In this document: in pieces, positions 18,280-26,934 of the stretch
Position numbering within the stretch: the stretch's first letter is position 1
How the letters are laid out: each line of letters starts with the position of its first letter
Origin: Planctomycetota bacterium
GTDB lineage: Bacteria; Planctomycetota; Phycisphaerae; Phycisphaerales; UBA1924
Reading direction: 5' to 3'
NCBI GenBank assembly: GCA_033763975.1
Contig: JANRJM010000009.1
Coordinates: forward strand, 1 to 64,000
Length of the DNA stretch: 64,000 nt
Position numbers and translations under genes: made by a program
Notes under the pieces: generated by a model
The model's input: only the letters and a program-made list of their open reading frames with translations
Databases searched by the model: none
What the model was told of the DNA's origin: nothing

Positions 18280-19509
18280 ATGCGCACGCTCCTGGCGACG
18301 TTCGTGGGCATCGCGGCGGTGGTGAACCCGGCGCAGGGTCAGCCGGTGTACGACTTCTCGGGCGTGACGGCGTTGGCCGAGGGCGCGCTCGCCGGTCAGA
18401 ACGTGAACGTGCCGGTGCCGGGGTTCGAGCTGCTGTTGATGAAGGACGGGCAGGTCGTGTACCGGCGCGCGTTCGGCGCGTGGTCGCTGGACGAGGTGGC
18501 CGCCGCGGACTCCTCGACCAAGACGCTGTCGGGCGCGCTCGTCATGTCGCTGACGGAATCGAGCGATCGTCCGTTCTCGCTGTCGTCGCGCGTCAGCGAG
18601 TTCATCCCGCAGTTCACGGGGCTCAAGCAGTTCATCACGATCCGCCAGTGCTTCAGCCACACGGCGGGCACCGGGCAGAACGGCGCCGAGGGGAACCCGG
18701 GCGTCACGCTGCAGGAGGCGGCGTTGCTCATCGCCGCGGCGCCGCTGTCGTACGTGCCGGGCACGGCGTTCAGCTACGGCGGGACGTCGATGCACGCCGC
18801 GGGCGCTGCGGCGGAACTCGCCGGCGGGCAGCCGTGGAACACGCTGTTCGCGCAGCGCATCACCGGCCCGCTGGGCCTGACGCGCACGCGGTTCGTGCTG
18901 ACGACGCCCGACAACCCGCGCATCGCGGGCGGGTGCGAGAGCACGGCGCTGGAGTTCGCGACGTTCATGGAGATGCTCCGCCGGGGCGGGCTGCACGCCG
19001 GGCCTGGCGGGGACGTCCGCGTGCTGCAACAGGCCTCGGTCGATGCGATGTTCACGCGCCAGACGCCCCCGGATGTCCCGGTCCTCAGCAGCCCCTACAC
19101 CGGCGACGGGGACTACGGCGTGGGGGTCTGGCTCGACGAACGGACCCCCGACGGCACGCTGCGCGGGGCGCTCGCGGCCGGGGCGCGGGGGTTCTCCTCC
19201 TGGATCGACTTCGACGACGGCATGGTCGGCGCGTTCGCCACCGACCGGACCCAGTCGAGCAACATCCGCACGCTGGTGAACCTGATCCGCGACGCCGCGG
19301 CGGCCGCGGTGCGCGCCGGTTGCGATCCGGACGTCAACGCCGACGGCAGCGCGGACCAGGACGACGTCGCGTGTCTGGCGTTGGCGGTCGCGGGCGAGTC
19401 TTCGTGCCTGGGGATGGGCGCCGACCCGGACTTCAACCGGGACGGGAACGTCGACCAGGACGACGTGGATGCACTGGCGCAGGTCGTCGCCGGGTCCGGC
19501 TGTCCCTAG
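18280..19509 (+). CDS. Secreted class C beta-lactamase-like serine hydrolase with dockerin tail
   Basis: A 409-residue exported enzyme. The signal peptide is MRTLLATFVGIAAVVNPAQG. The beta-lactamase/transpeptidase-like fold has the nucleophile motif Ser78-x-x-Lys81 (SSTK), the segment FSHTAGTGQ and FSYGGTSMHAAG where the Tyr motif is expected. The second motif lacks the usual Asn. Related enzymes are esterases or D-amino peptidases, so the substrate is not assignable. The C-terminus has two calcium loops (DVNADGSADQDD, DFNRDGNVDQDD). ATG 18280 sits directly after the terminator T run with GGAGG upstream. A start at 18181 would span that hairpin and is rejected. Confidence 0.85.
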   Translation: MRTLLATFVGIAAVVNPAQGQPVYDFSGVTALAEGALAGQNVNVPVPGFELLLMKDGQVVYRRAFGAWSLDEVAAADSSTKTLSGALVMSLTESSDRPFSLSSRVSEFIPQFTGLKQFITIRQCFSHTAGTGQNGAEGNPGVTLQEAALLIAAAPLSYVPGTAFSYGGTSMHAAGAAAELAGGQPWNTLFAQRITGPLGLTRTRFVLTTPDNPRIAGGCESTALEFATFMEMLRRGGLHAGPGGDVRVLQQASVDAMFTRQTPPDVPVLSSPYTGDGDYGVGVWLDERTPDGTLRGALAAGARGFSSWIDFDDGMVGAFATDRTQSSNIRTLVNLIRDAAAAAVRAGCDPDVNADGSADQDDVACLALAVAGESSCLGMGADPDFNRDGNVDQDDVDALAQVVAGSGCP

Positions 19510-19575
19510 GCGGACGTTCGCGAGCGATGCCGCGAGGGGCTCCGCGCTAGTGTTCCTCACTCGGGAGCCCCGCCG

Positions 19576-20418
19576 ATGACCGATTCCTCGCCGCCGCGCG
19601 AGCCAGTGGCGTCCGCAGCGCCCGAGCGGGGGCGGCGGTGCCGCACGCTTTTGGAACGCCCCGGCGCGTATGTCGTCCAGCAGATGACGTACGACGCGGG
19701 CACGCGGCATGCGCGCCACGCGCACGAAGACTCGAGCGTGTTTGTCGTTGTCCGCGGGCGCGTGGAAGAGCGCGCCGGCCCGCGGACCATCGAGTGCGTC
19801 GAGGGCGGGTCGGGCGTCATCCCCGCGGGGGCGGAGCACGCGAGCGTCTTCGCCGCGACGACGGTCCGCACCGTGAGCGTCGTGTTTCATGAGGCGTGGC
19901 TGTCGCGGACACTTGGCGAGGATCCCGGTGCCGCGCACCCCGCGTACATCCCCGCGGGGCGCGCGTGGGCCCGGGCGCTGGCGCTGCTGGCCGCACCCGC
20001 CCGGGCGCGCGAGTGCGGCGTGCTGGCGGCGGACGAATGCGTCGCCTCGCTGCTCGTGATGCACGCCCCGACATCCGGCGAGCGTGTGCGCCCGGAGGCC
20101 CCGCCCGCGTGGATCCGCGGCGTCACCGACCTGCTGCGCGCCGCGAACACGCCGCCGGCGCTGCACGAGATCGCCGACGCCGTGGGGCGGCATCCCGCGC
20201 ACGTCTGCCGCGCCTTCCGAGATGCCATGGGCTGCTCGATGTCGGCGTACGTGCAACTGGCGCGGGTCGAGCGGGCGGCGGAGCTGCTGCGCCGGTCGAA
20301 CGGGGGACTGGCGGAGGTCGCGCTGGCGTCGGGCTTCTATGACCAGTCGCACTTCACGCGCGAGTTCCGGCGCGTGACGGGCAGCACCCCACGGCGGTTC
20401 CGCGAATCGGTGCGCTAA
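19576..20418 (+). CDS. AraC family transcriptional regulator
   Basis: A 280-residue regulator. The N-terminal cupin-like sensing domain contains HARHAHEDSSVFVVVRGRVE. The C-terminal double helix-turn-helix spans about residues 180-280, with LHEIADAVGRHPAHVCRAFR and the signature EVALASGFYDQSHFTREFRR. The ligand and target genes are unknown. The preceding hydrolase gene ends only 66 bp upstream on the same strand, so co-transcription is possible. Confidence 0.9.
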   Translation: MTDSSPPREPVASAAPERGRRCRTLLERPGAYVVQQMTYDAGTRHARHAHEDSSVFVVVRGRVEERAGPRTIECVEGGSGVIPAGAEHASVFAATTVRTVSVVFHEAWLSRTLGEDPGAAHPAYIPAGRAWARALALLAAPARARECGVLAADECVASLLVMHAPTSGERVRPEAPPAWIRGVTDLLRAANTPPALHEIADAVGRHPAHVCRAFRDAMGCSMSAYVQLARVERAAELLRRSNGGLAEVALASGFYDQSHFTREFRRVTGSTPRRFRESVR

Positions 20419-20582
20419 CGCCGGCTGCGCGCATTCTTCGCGGGGCGGCGCAAAGCCCGTGCAAGATCGTGCCACGTGCGTTCGGTAGTGTCGCATCAGG
20501 CAGGCGTCGATGGCCGGGCAAGGCCCGCGTCGGCTACGCCGTGACACAGCACCCGATCTCGCCCGCGCGCCGTGCGTAGGCA

Positions 20583-20610
20583 CCCCGAGGTTCTCCACTC
20601 GGGGTTTTTT
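20583..20610 (+). terminator. Strong intrinsic terminator
   Basis: CCCCGAG (20583-20589) pairs with CTCGGGG (20598-20604), loop of 8, followed by six T. It lies 165 bp beyond the AraC stop codon, which is far for that gene's terminator. The 262-bp gap 20419-20680 otherwise holds no open frame that I can support. Confidence 0.85.
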
Positions 20611-20680
20611 GTCTGCGCACGCAACGTCGTCCTGCGTACGGGGCACGCGGTGAAAGGCGTATATCAATAACGAATGAAAG

Positions 20681-20751
20681 TTGGGGTACTAGGATTTGAA
20701 CCTAGACTAAGTGAGTCAGAGTCACTCGTGCTACCGTTACACCATACCCCA
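20681..20751 (-). tRNA. tRNA-Gln, anticodon CTG
   Basis: Minus-strand cloverleaf: acceptor TGGGGTA (20745-20751) pairs with TACCCCA (20682-20688). Anticodon stem AGTGA/TCACT with loop CTCTGAC gives anticodon CTG. The T arm is CTAGG/CCTAG with TTCAAAT. The discriminator base is A and no CCA is encoded. Confidence 0.93.
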
Positions 20752-20945
20752 ATCGGTCTATCGATCGCTCTCTCGCCGCGCTGGGCCCATGGGCCGGCGT
20801 GGTCTGAGCGCGGGCGGCCTTGCGTCGGCTCCGCAGGGGAGTTTTAGGGCGGGTGGAACGCCCCGGCAAGGGGCGGGGCGTGCCTGCCGAACTCCGGATA
20901 CCTTCTCGGACACGGCGGGCCCACCCCGCCCCGGAGGCACCCCGC

Positions 20946-23105
20946 ATGCGCATCGCACGGCGTCGGCAGGTCGGAATCGCGTGGTCCGGGTTCGTCGCGC
21001 CCGCGCTGGGCCCGGTGGCGGCGCTGTGCCTGCTCGCGCCCGCGGCGTGGGCGCAGGGCGGGGGCGGGCGGGGCGCCGGGACGCCCGCGGCCATCGACGC
21101 CGCCCCGCCGGAACTGCGCCAGGAGATCGACCGTGCGCGCGACCGTGTCTTCCCCGCGCTGGTGAACATCCAGGTGGTGAGCGTGTCGTACTGGGGGGGC
21201 AAGGAGCAGAAGGGCGCGAGCACCGGAAGCGGGACGATCATCTCTCGCGACGGGCTGATCGTCACCAACCAGCACGTGACCGACGACGGACGGACGTTCC
21301 GCGTGACGCTCTCCGACAAGCGCGAGGTGACGGCGACGCTCGTGGGCGAAGACCGCATGACGGACCTCGCGGTGCTGCGCGTCGATGTCGCGGACCTCAA
21401 GGGCACGCCCCTGCCGGGCGTGGCCGAGTGGGGGAACTCCGACGAACTGAAGGTGGGCGACTACGTGATGGCGATGGGCGCGCCGTACGGGCTGTCGCGC
21501 TCGGTGACGCTGGGGATCGTCTCGAACACCGAGCGCGTCTTCGCGTCGCTCTCGGGCGATGACATCGCCGACCAGGAGTTTGATTTCGACACGTCGAGCG
21601 ACGTGTTCACGCGGTGGATCCAGCACGACGCGCTGATCCTGCCCGGGAACAGCGGCGGGCCGCTGGTGAACCTGCGGGGCGAGATCGTCGGCGTAAACAC
21701 CCGGGGCGGGTCGGGCCTGGGCTTCGCGAACCCGTCGAACTTTGCACGCCAGGTGGCGCAGGAGATCATCGAGAAGGGGCGCGTGACGCGCAGCTCGATC
21801 GGGGCGGCGTTCAAGAGCGTGCGCCGGGCGGGGTACGACGAGGGCGTGCTGCTGAACAGCGTGGACGCGGACGGGGCGGCGGCGAAGGCCGGGCTCAAGG
21901 CCGGCGACGTGCTGCTGACGATGGACGGCAAGCCCCTGAACGCGCGGTTCGCCGAGGAGATCCCGCTCGTGCTGCGGGCCATCGCCGAGAAGCCGGTGGG
22001 CACGCCCGTGGAGTTCACGTACCGCCGGGGTGAGGAGACCGGCACGGTCAGCGTGACGACGGAGGAACTGCTGCGCGAGCGGGGCGACGAGACGGCGCTG
22101 CGCCTGTTCGGAATCTCCGTCGCCGAGGTGACGCCCCGGATGGTGCGCGCCCGGCGCCTGACCGACGGCAAGGGCGCGATGGTGCTGGGGGTGCGAGGGG
22201 GCGGGCCCGCGGAGAACGCCGAGCCCGCGATGCAGCGTGGCGACGTCATCCGCAGCGTGAACGGGACGCCGATCGACACGCTCCGCGACCTGGTCGACCT
22301 GTACCGCGAGATGGCCAAGCAGGACCCGCTGCCGGAGTTCGTGACGGTGGAGTTCGACCGCGCGGGCAAGAACAACCTGACGCTGCTCGAGCCCCGCCCC
22401 GACAAGCGCGAGGACCCGCCCCGCGAGCTGCCCAAGGCGTGGATCGGCGTCGCGACCCAGCCGGTGCTGCGCGACCTGGCCAAGCAGATCGGGCTGGGCG
22501 ACACGACCGGCTTCCGCGTGACGCGGGTGTACCCCGGCACCGTGGCGGCCGAGGCCGGGCTCAAGGTGGGGGACGTCATCACCAGCCTCAACGGCGATCG
22601 TCTGAACCCCCGGAGCATCCAGGACTCGGGCATGTTCCAGCGCCAGGTCCGGCGCATGTCGTCCGGGCAGGAGGTCGCGCTGGGCGTCATCCGCGGCACG
22701 CAGACGCTGGACCTCAAGATGACCCTGGAGCGCACGCGCCTGGCGCCCGAGGAAGCGCTGCGCGACGAGAACCGCGACTTCGAACTCTCGGTGCGCGAGC
22801 TCACGTTCTTCGACCGTGACGACAACCGATGGGAAGACTCGGTGCAGGGCGTGCTGGTGGAGAACGTCGAGCGCGCCGGCTGGGCGGGCCTGGCGGGATT
22901 GTTCCCGGGCGATCTCATCCAGCGCATCGACTCGATGCCCGTCACGGACATCGCGAGCTACCGCAAGGCGATGGAGGACGTGTCCGAGCGCCAGCCGGAA
23001 CGCGTGACGATCGTGGTGCTGCGCGGCCTGCGGACGCAGTTCATGTTCGCCGAGCCCGAGTGGAAGCCGGTCATCCAGACCGAGACCGGCGCCGAGAAGG
23101 AGTAG
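20946..23105 (+). CDS. DegP/HtrA-like serine protease with multiple PDZ domains
   Basis: A 719-residue exported trypsin-like protease. ATG 20946 follows GGAGG, and the signal peptide ends near AAWAQG. The catalytic triad is visible: His110 (VTNQH), Asp140 (MTDLAVL), Ser236 (LPGNSGGPL). At least three and probably four PDZ-like repeats follow (EGVLLNSVDADGAAAKAGLK, GVRGGGPAENAEPAMQRGD, RVYPGTVAAEAGLKVGD, VENVERAGWAGLAGLFPGD). That is more than the one or two of classic DegP/DegQ. A periplasmic protein-quality role is inferred from the family. Confidence 0.9.
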   Translation: MRIARRRQVGIAWSGFVAPALGPVAALCLLAPAAWAQGGGGRGAGTPAAIDAAPPELRQEIDRARDRVFPALVNIQVVSVSYWGGKEQKGASTGSGTIISRDGLIVTNQHVTDDGRTFRVTLSDKREVTATLVGEDRMTDLAVLRVDVADLKGTPLPGVAEWGNSDELKVGDYVMAMGAPYGLSRSVTLGIVSNTERVFASLSGDDIADQEFDFDTSSDVFTRWIQHDALILPGNSGGPLVNLRGEIVGVNTRGGSGLGFANPSNFARQVAQEIIEKGRVTRSSIGAAFKSVRRAGYDEGVLLNSVDADGAAAKAGLKAGDVLLTMDGKPLNARFAEEIPLVLRAIAEKPVGTPVEFTYRRGEETGTVSVTTEELLRERGDETALRLFGISVAEVTPRMVRARRLTDGKGAMVLGVRGGGPAENAEPAMQRGDVIRSVNGTPIDTLRDLVDLYREMAKQDPLPEFVTVEFDRAGKNNLTLLEPRPDKREDPPRELPKAWIGVATQPVLRDLAKQIGLGDTTGFRVTRVYPGTVAAEAGLKVGDVITSLNGDRLNPRSIQDSGMFQRQVRRMSSGQEVALGVIRGTQTLDLKMTLERTRLAPEEALRDENRDFELSVRELTFFDRDDNRWEDSVQGVLVENVERAGWAGLAGLFPGDLIQRIDSMPVTDIASYRKAMEDVSERQPERVTIVVLRGLRTQFMFAEPEWKPVIQTETGAEKE

Positions 23106-23149
23106 CCCGCCGCACGCCTGCCACCGGGGAGGAGGCGGCCGGGGGCGGC

Positions 23150-24337
23150 TCACTCCGGCGCGCTGGTGATGTAGGTGACGCGCGCGGAGAAGAGCGCGGT
23201 GGAGGCGCCGAGCCAGTCGGAGCATCCGAGCGACAGGTAGTACGAGTAAACAGAGTTGGTGATGAGCACGCTCGAATCGGCGAAGATGATCTGAATGTTC
23301 GCGCTGTTCACGGAGGACGGCGTGGCGACGAGGCCGCTGGAGCCGAACTGGCCGTGCGTGCGCCGGTAGAGCAGGCCGGTGAAGGACGAGGCGCCGTTCT
23401 CGTAGACGAAGAACTCGATGCGGGTGATGCGGCATCCGTCGGGCAGGTTGATGGGGGCGACGAGCGCGGCGCTGCCGATGCCGGCGTCAAGGAAGGTGCC
23501 GCTGGGGCCGACCTCGCGCGTGGGCGAGACGTTGGGGAGGGAGGCGTTGAACGCCGCCCCGGGCACCGAGAGCACGCGGGTCTGCGTGGCGCTGTACGCG
23601 AAGGCGTTGGCGCGGACGGTGCCGCCGACATCGAGCTTGGCGGTCGCGGAAGGCAGCCCGATGGCGACGTCGCCGTTGTTCTGCACGCGGATGCGGTCGC
23701 CGCCGTTGTCGACGACCCAGGTCTGGGTGGCGCCTTCGAAGTAGGTGCGGCAGAGGCGCAGGCCGTCGCCCGTGCTGTAGCCGTAGAACGGCAGGGCGTT
23801 CGCGCCGGCGATGTTGACGTACATGCCGCCGAAGGTGAAGTCCGGGGCGGCGGCGGTGAAGCCGAAGTACTCCGACGAGTTGAGGCGCGCGGAGCGCCCG
23901 AGGAACAGGCGCTGGCGCGACAGATCAACGTGCAGGTTCGTGCCGCCCGACGGGACGAGCCACTCCGTAAGCGCGCGGAGGGCGTACGGCGCGGGCGACA
24001 CCGGCTGGCGGGGCGCGAGCGTGGTGAAGACGCCAGACCCGGCGGGGCGGACGGCGATCTCGGCCCATCGGGCCGGGCCGGTGAACACGCCCGCCCCGGG
24101 ATCGACCTCGAGGGTGAACGTGCCGTCGGGCGCGGGCGTGACCGTCGCCAGCGTTTCGACGCCGACCTGATCGGGGCCGGCCGGGCTGGCGAAGATGCGC
24201 ACGCGGAGTTCGTGCGGCCCGGTCGCCGGCTGGCCGGCGTTTTCCAGGCGGCCCTGGTACGCGAACGGCTGCGCGAGCGCCGCGACGGGACCGACGACAA
24301 CCGCCGCGCACGCGGCCAACAACCGGTGGTTCAACAT
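23150..24337 (-). CDS. Secreted tail-fibre-like protein
   Basis: A 395-residue exported protein. ATG 24337 follows GGAGG seven bases upstream, with signal peptide MLNHRLLAACAAVVVGPVAA. The first domain (FAYQGRLENAGQPATGPHEL, then APRQPVSPAPYALRA) is homologous by eye to the start of the 9432 gene. The middle has NNGDVAIGLPSATAKLDVGG, as in phage tail-fibre or large surface proteins. The C-terminal domain is different. It is convergent with the DegP-like gene, with 44 bp between them. Surface display is an inference. Confidence 0.75.
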   Translation of the reverse strand: MLNHRLLAACAAVVVGPVAALAQPFAYQGRLENAGQPATGPHELRVRIFASPAGPDQVGVETLATVTPAPDGTFTLEVDPGAGVFTGPARWAEIAVRPAGSGVFTTLAPRQPVSPAPYALRALTEWLVPSGGTNLHVDLSRQRLFLGRSARLNSSEYFGFTAAAPDFTFGGMYVNIAGANALPFYGYSTGDGLRLCRTYFEGATQTWVVDNGGDRIRVQNNGDVAIGLPSATAKLDVGGTVRANAFAYSATQTRVLSVPGAAFNASLPNVSPTREVGPSGTFLDAGIGSAALVAPINLPDGCRITRIEFFVYENGASSFTGLLYRRTHGQFGSSGLVATPSSVNSANIQIIFADSSVLITNSVYSYYLSLGCSDWLGASTALFSARVTYITSAPE

Positions 24338-24535
24338 GGCACCCTCCTGCGACCGGGCTTCCACCGTACGGAGTTTCACCGGGTTGTCAAGCCGGACCGG
24401 CGAGAGGCCCGGGAGGTGGGAGCGACCAGCGCGGTCGCGTCCGATAGCGGCGTGCGCCCGCGCAGGCCGCCCACGGGCACGCGATAACGCCGGGCGACGG
24501 TGGGCAGGACCCGGCGCGCATCGAACACTCGAGGT

Positions 24536-25372
24536 ATGCGGCTGAGCGCCTCCCAGGCGATCATCGTGTTCGGCATCGTCGCGGCGATGCCCCCGAGCAC
24601 GGTGCGCGCGGGGGTCGTGTACCTGAACGACGCGTACGCCACGTCGTTCGGTGCGCGCGTCGCGGGCTTCAAGTACCGGGTGTCGAACACCAACTTCGAT
24701 GTGTCGCTGGACAACGGCGGCGGCACGAGCGTCCTGGGCGCATACCTGACCGGGGCCATCGGCAACACGTCGCAGTTGTCGGGCGTCACGTACGAACTGG
24801 TGGTCGCGCACGAGGTCGGCGAGGGATTCACGTTCTCGATGACGCCGGCGGGCGCGGCCTCGCCCGCACGCGTGCTGTTCTGGGGCCCGGGGCAACCGCC
24901 CGCGGGAGCCACGAGCGCGGTCACGCTGGGCGGCGTGCACACCGGGGGTGCGTTCAACACACTGCTGATCGAGGCCCGGGCCACGCTGAACGGGTCCACG
25001 ATGGCCTTCTCGCAGTTGTCGTTCACGAGCCCGACGCTGACGATCGCCGGGGGCGGCTTCGAGACGGGGTCGGTCACGCCGGCGACGCGCGGGCCGTCGG
25101 ATACGGTGGACGGGATGTGGACGCAGCGCATATCGGCGGATGCGGATCTGTCGGCGCACGACTGGACCTTCAGCGCTCGCGTGACGGCGACCCGAAACCC
25201 GGGAGGCGGCGGCGACGAGGCGCTGCGGTTCACCGTCGGCGCGGGCACGGGCACGGTGGTGCCGTCGGCCGGTGGCGAAACAATGCTGGCGACGGCGGGG
25301 CTGCTGCTGGCGATGTGGCGGCGTCGCGGCGCGCCGACGAACGGGGCAAGAACGCGGAACGCCGAGCCGTGA
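24536..25372 (+). CDS. Exported protein with weak C-terminal sorting-like helix
   Basis: A 278-residue protein. A signal segment (SQAIIVFGIVAAMPPSTVRA) is followed by a beta-rich body (VVYLNDAYATSFGARVAGFK). Near the C-terminus VPSAGGETMLATAGLLLAMW precedes an Arg cluster, which resembles a PEP-CTERM tail but with about 10 extra residues after it. ATG 24536 has GAGG immediately before it, so the spacing is short; an in-frame start at 24500 is an alternative. I recognise no domain. Confidence 0.65.
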   Translation: MRLSASQAIIVFGIVAAMPPSTVRAGVVYLNDAYATSFGARVAGFKYRVSNTNFDVSLDNGGGTSVLGAYLTGAIGNTSQLSGVTYELVVAHEVGEGFTFSMTPAGAASPARVLFWGPGQPPAGATSAVTLGGVHTGGAFNTLLIEARATLNGSTMAFSQLSFTSPTLTIAGGGFETGSVTPATRGPSDTVDGMWTQRISADADLSAHDWTFSARVTATRNPGGGGDEALRFTVGAGTGTVVPSAGGETMLATAGLLLAMWRRRGAPTNGARTRNAEP

Positions 25373-25513
25373 GCGGGCGAGGAAGTGCGGGGGTGAGCAA
25401 GGGCGCGGGGTCGGCGGTGCCGCGCATGAGCTCCGCGCCGCGAGTTCAGGGGCACGGGGTGTGCGTACGTTGAAGCCGCCTGCCCGCGCGGGGCGCGAGG
25501 TACACTCGCCCTC

Positions 25514-26350
25514 GTGAACATCGACCGGATGCGCAGGTCGCGGGCGGGCGGACGCCGGATTCCCGGCGTCATGGCGCTTGCGAAGTTGGTTGCGATCAGC
25601 GCCTTCGTCGCGCTTGTCGCGCTCGGCGAAGCAGGCGCCCTCGTCGGGTGTGCCGCGCCGTCGCGCAAGGGTGATGCCTCGCTGCGCGTCGGCCCGGTGA
25701 GCCGCGCATACCTGGAGAGCGAGGTGCGCCTGCGCCCGGTGGTGATCGGCGGGCTGCGGGCGCCCGACGACGCGCTGCGTGCCGCCGCGTCGCGCCTGGG
25801 CAAGCACGTCGGGCGCGAGGTGGTGGTCGAGGACGCGTGCGAGGTGGAACTGGAGCCGGGCGAGTACGACGTGGTGCAGCGGGTGATCGAGCGGTGCGAG
25901 GCCGTCCGCGCGATGACGCCGACCACGGTGCTCGTTGTGCCCGCGAGCGGCGCGTGGGTGACGGGCTATGCGACAAGCCGCGGCGAGGGCGAGCCGGGGC
26001 GCGGCCGGCGCGCCGTGGTCGTGGTGATGCCCGAGGGGATCGCGCGGCGCTCGGGGTTCTTCGTGCGCCCGAGCAAGCTGTGGGAATGGACGCTCGTGCA
26101 CGAGATGGGGCACGTGCTGGGCGTGCCGGCGAGTTCGTCGCACGCGTGGGACGTCGAGGGGCTCGGGGTGCACTGCACGAACCCGGGGTGCGTGATGTAC
26201 ACCGGGTTCGACTGGCGCGTGCTGTGGACGGGGATCGTCCGCGGCTGGCCGCTGGAGTTTTGTGAGGACTGCGCGCGAGAACTGCGAGAGGCGGGGGAAG
26301 CGGGTGGGGCGGAGCGGGTGAACCGCGAGCGCAATCTCGGGGTGGGGTGA
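25514..26350 (+). CDS. Archaemetzincin-like zinc metallopeptidase, lipoprotein
   Basis: A protein of up to 278 residues (GTG 25514; ATG 25529 or 25571 are alternatives). A hydrophobic segment leads to the lipobox ALVGC (Cys46). The catalytic helix is LVHEMGHVLG (His196, His200). It is followed after an insertion by VHCTNPGCVMY and then FCEDCAREL, giving the four-cysteine structural zinc site (Cys221, 226, 250, 253) diagnostic of archaemetzincins. In the family His-Cys follows HExxHxxG directly; here about 14 residues intervene, so the third metal ligand is probably His220. The substrate is unknown. Confidence 0.8.
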   Translation: MNIDRMRRSRAGGRRIPGVMALAKLVAISAFVALVALGEAGALVGCAAPSRKGDASLRVGPVSRAYLESEVRLRPVVIGGLRAPDDALRAAASRLGKHVGREVVVEDACEVELEPGEYDVVQRVIERCEAVRAMTPTTVLVVPASGAWVTGYATSRGEGEPGRGRRAVVVVMPEGIARRSGFFVRPSKLWEWTLVHEMGHVLGVPASSSHAWDVEGLGVHCTNPGCVMYTGFDWRVLWTGIVRGWPLEFCEDCARELREAGEAGGAERVNRERNLGVG

Positions 26351-26400
26351 GGGCAGCGGCGCAGCAGGGTGATGCGGCCTGGGCGGAATCTGGACACAAT

Positions 26401-26430
26401 GACGCCCGGACGCGTTGGCATCCGGGCGTC
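26401..26430. terminator. Hairpin between convergent genes
   Basis: Perfect 10-bp stem: GACGCCCGGA (26401-26410) and TCCGGGCGTC (26421-26430). A second small stem, GGTCTC/GAGACC at 26443-26456, follows. It lies between the metallopeptidase (+) and the Gly-rich mini-gene (-) and probably ends both transcripts. Confidence 0.6.
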
Positions 26431-26477
26431 GTGGTACTAGATGGTCTCACGAGACCGTGGTTGTGCCCACGAACGAG

Positions 26478-26633
26478 TTACTTCTTGGGAGGATTGTTGT
26501 CACGCCCCGGACCGGACGGGTTGGTGGTCGTGCTCGGCTTGCCGCCGGGTCCCTTGCCGCCGCCACCACCGCCGCCGCCACCACCGCCTTTGTTGCCGCC
26601 GCCCTGATTCCCGCCGCTTCCAGTACTCGACAT
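26478..26633 (-). CDS. Gly-rich 51-residue protein
   Basis: MSSTGSGGNQGGGNKGG is followed by an uninterrupted glycine run, then KGPGGKPSTTTNPSGPGRDN and a basic end. ATG 26633 has GGAG eight bases upstream on the minus strand. There is no signal peptide or hydrophobic segment and it is predicted to be disordered. The glycine run is encoded by a GGN repeat that could change length by slippage. I know no function. The ribosome binding site and the hairpin at its 3' side argue that it is a real gene. Confidence 0.55.
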   Translation of the reverse strand: MSSTGSGGNQGGGNKGGGGGGGGGGGKGPGGKPSTTTNPSGPGRDNNPPKK

Positions 26634-26905
26634 GTCGGAAACTCCCGCGGCCCGGCGGCGAGGCACACCCCCGAGAGTGCCGGACCATGCCTTCGGATGC
26701 GCGGGAGGCATCGGTGTTCCGACAATACCATGTCACCAACTCCCTGTCCGGAAGGCACTTGCGAAGTACGGCGTGAGGTTGGAGGCCGCACGGAGCGACC
26801 GAACACACGGTTCCATACCGCTGCGTTTACGAACGAACAACGTGCATGCGACGCCCGTGGCGCGGTGTGGAGCCGTGCCAACCCGCGCGGGCGAGACGTG
26901 CGGAT

Positions 26906-26934
26906 GCAGAGGGAACCCCTTCGGTTCCCTCTGC
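26906..26934. repeat. Perfect 12-bp inverted repeat
   Basis: GCAGAGGGAACC (26906-26917) and GGTTCCCTCTGC (26923-26934) with a 5-nt loop CCTTC. No T run follows on either strand, so it is not a simple terminator. Confidence 0.75.

Noticed and set aside
17047-20667. Open frame of about 1200 codons on the minus strand
   Set aside because: It is antisense to the dockerin, hydrolase and AraC genes, has an Arg/Ala/His-rich composition and no ribosome binding site; it is a product of GC bias.
20844-23435. 860-codon minus frame across the DegP-like gene
   Set aside because: The plus-strand protease has a full catalytic triad and PDZ motifs; the opposite frame has no recognisable domain.
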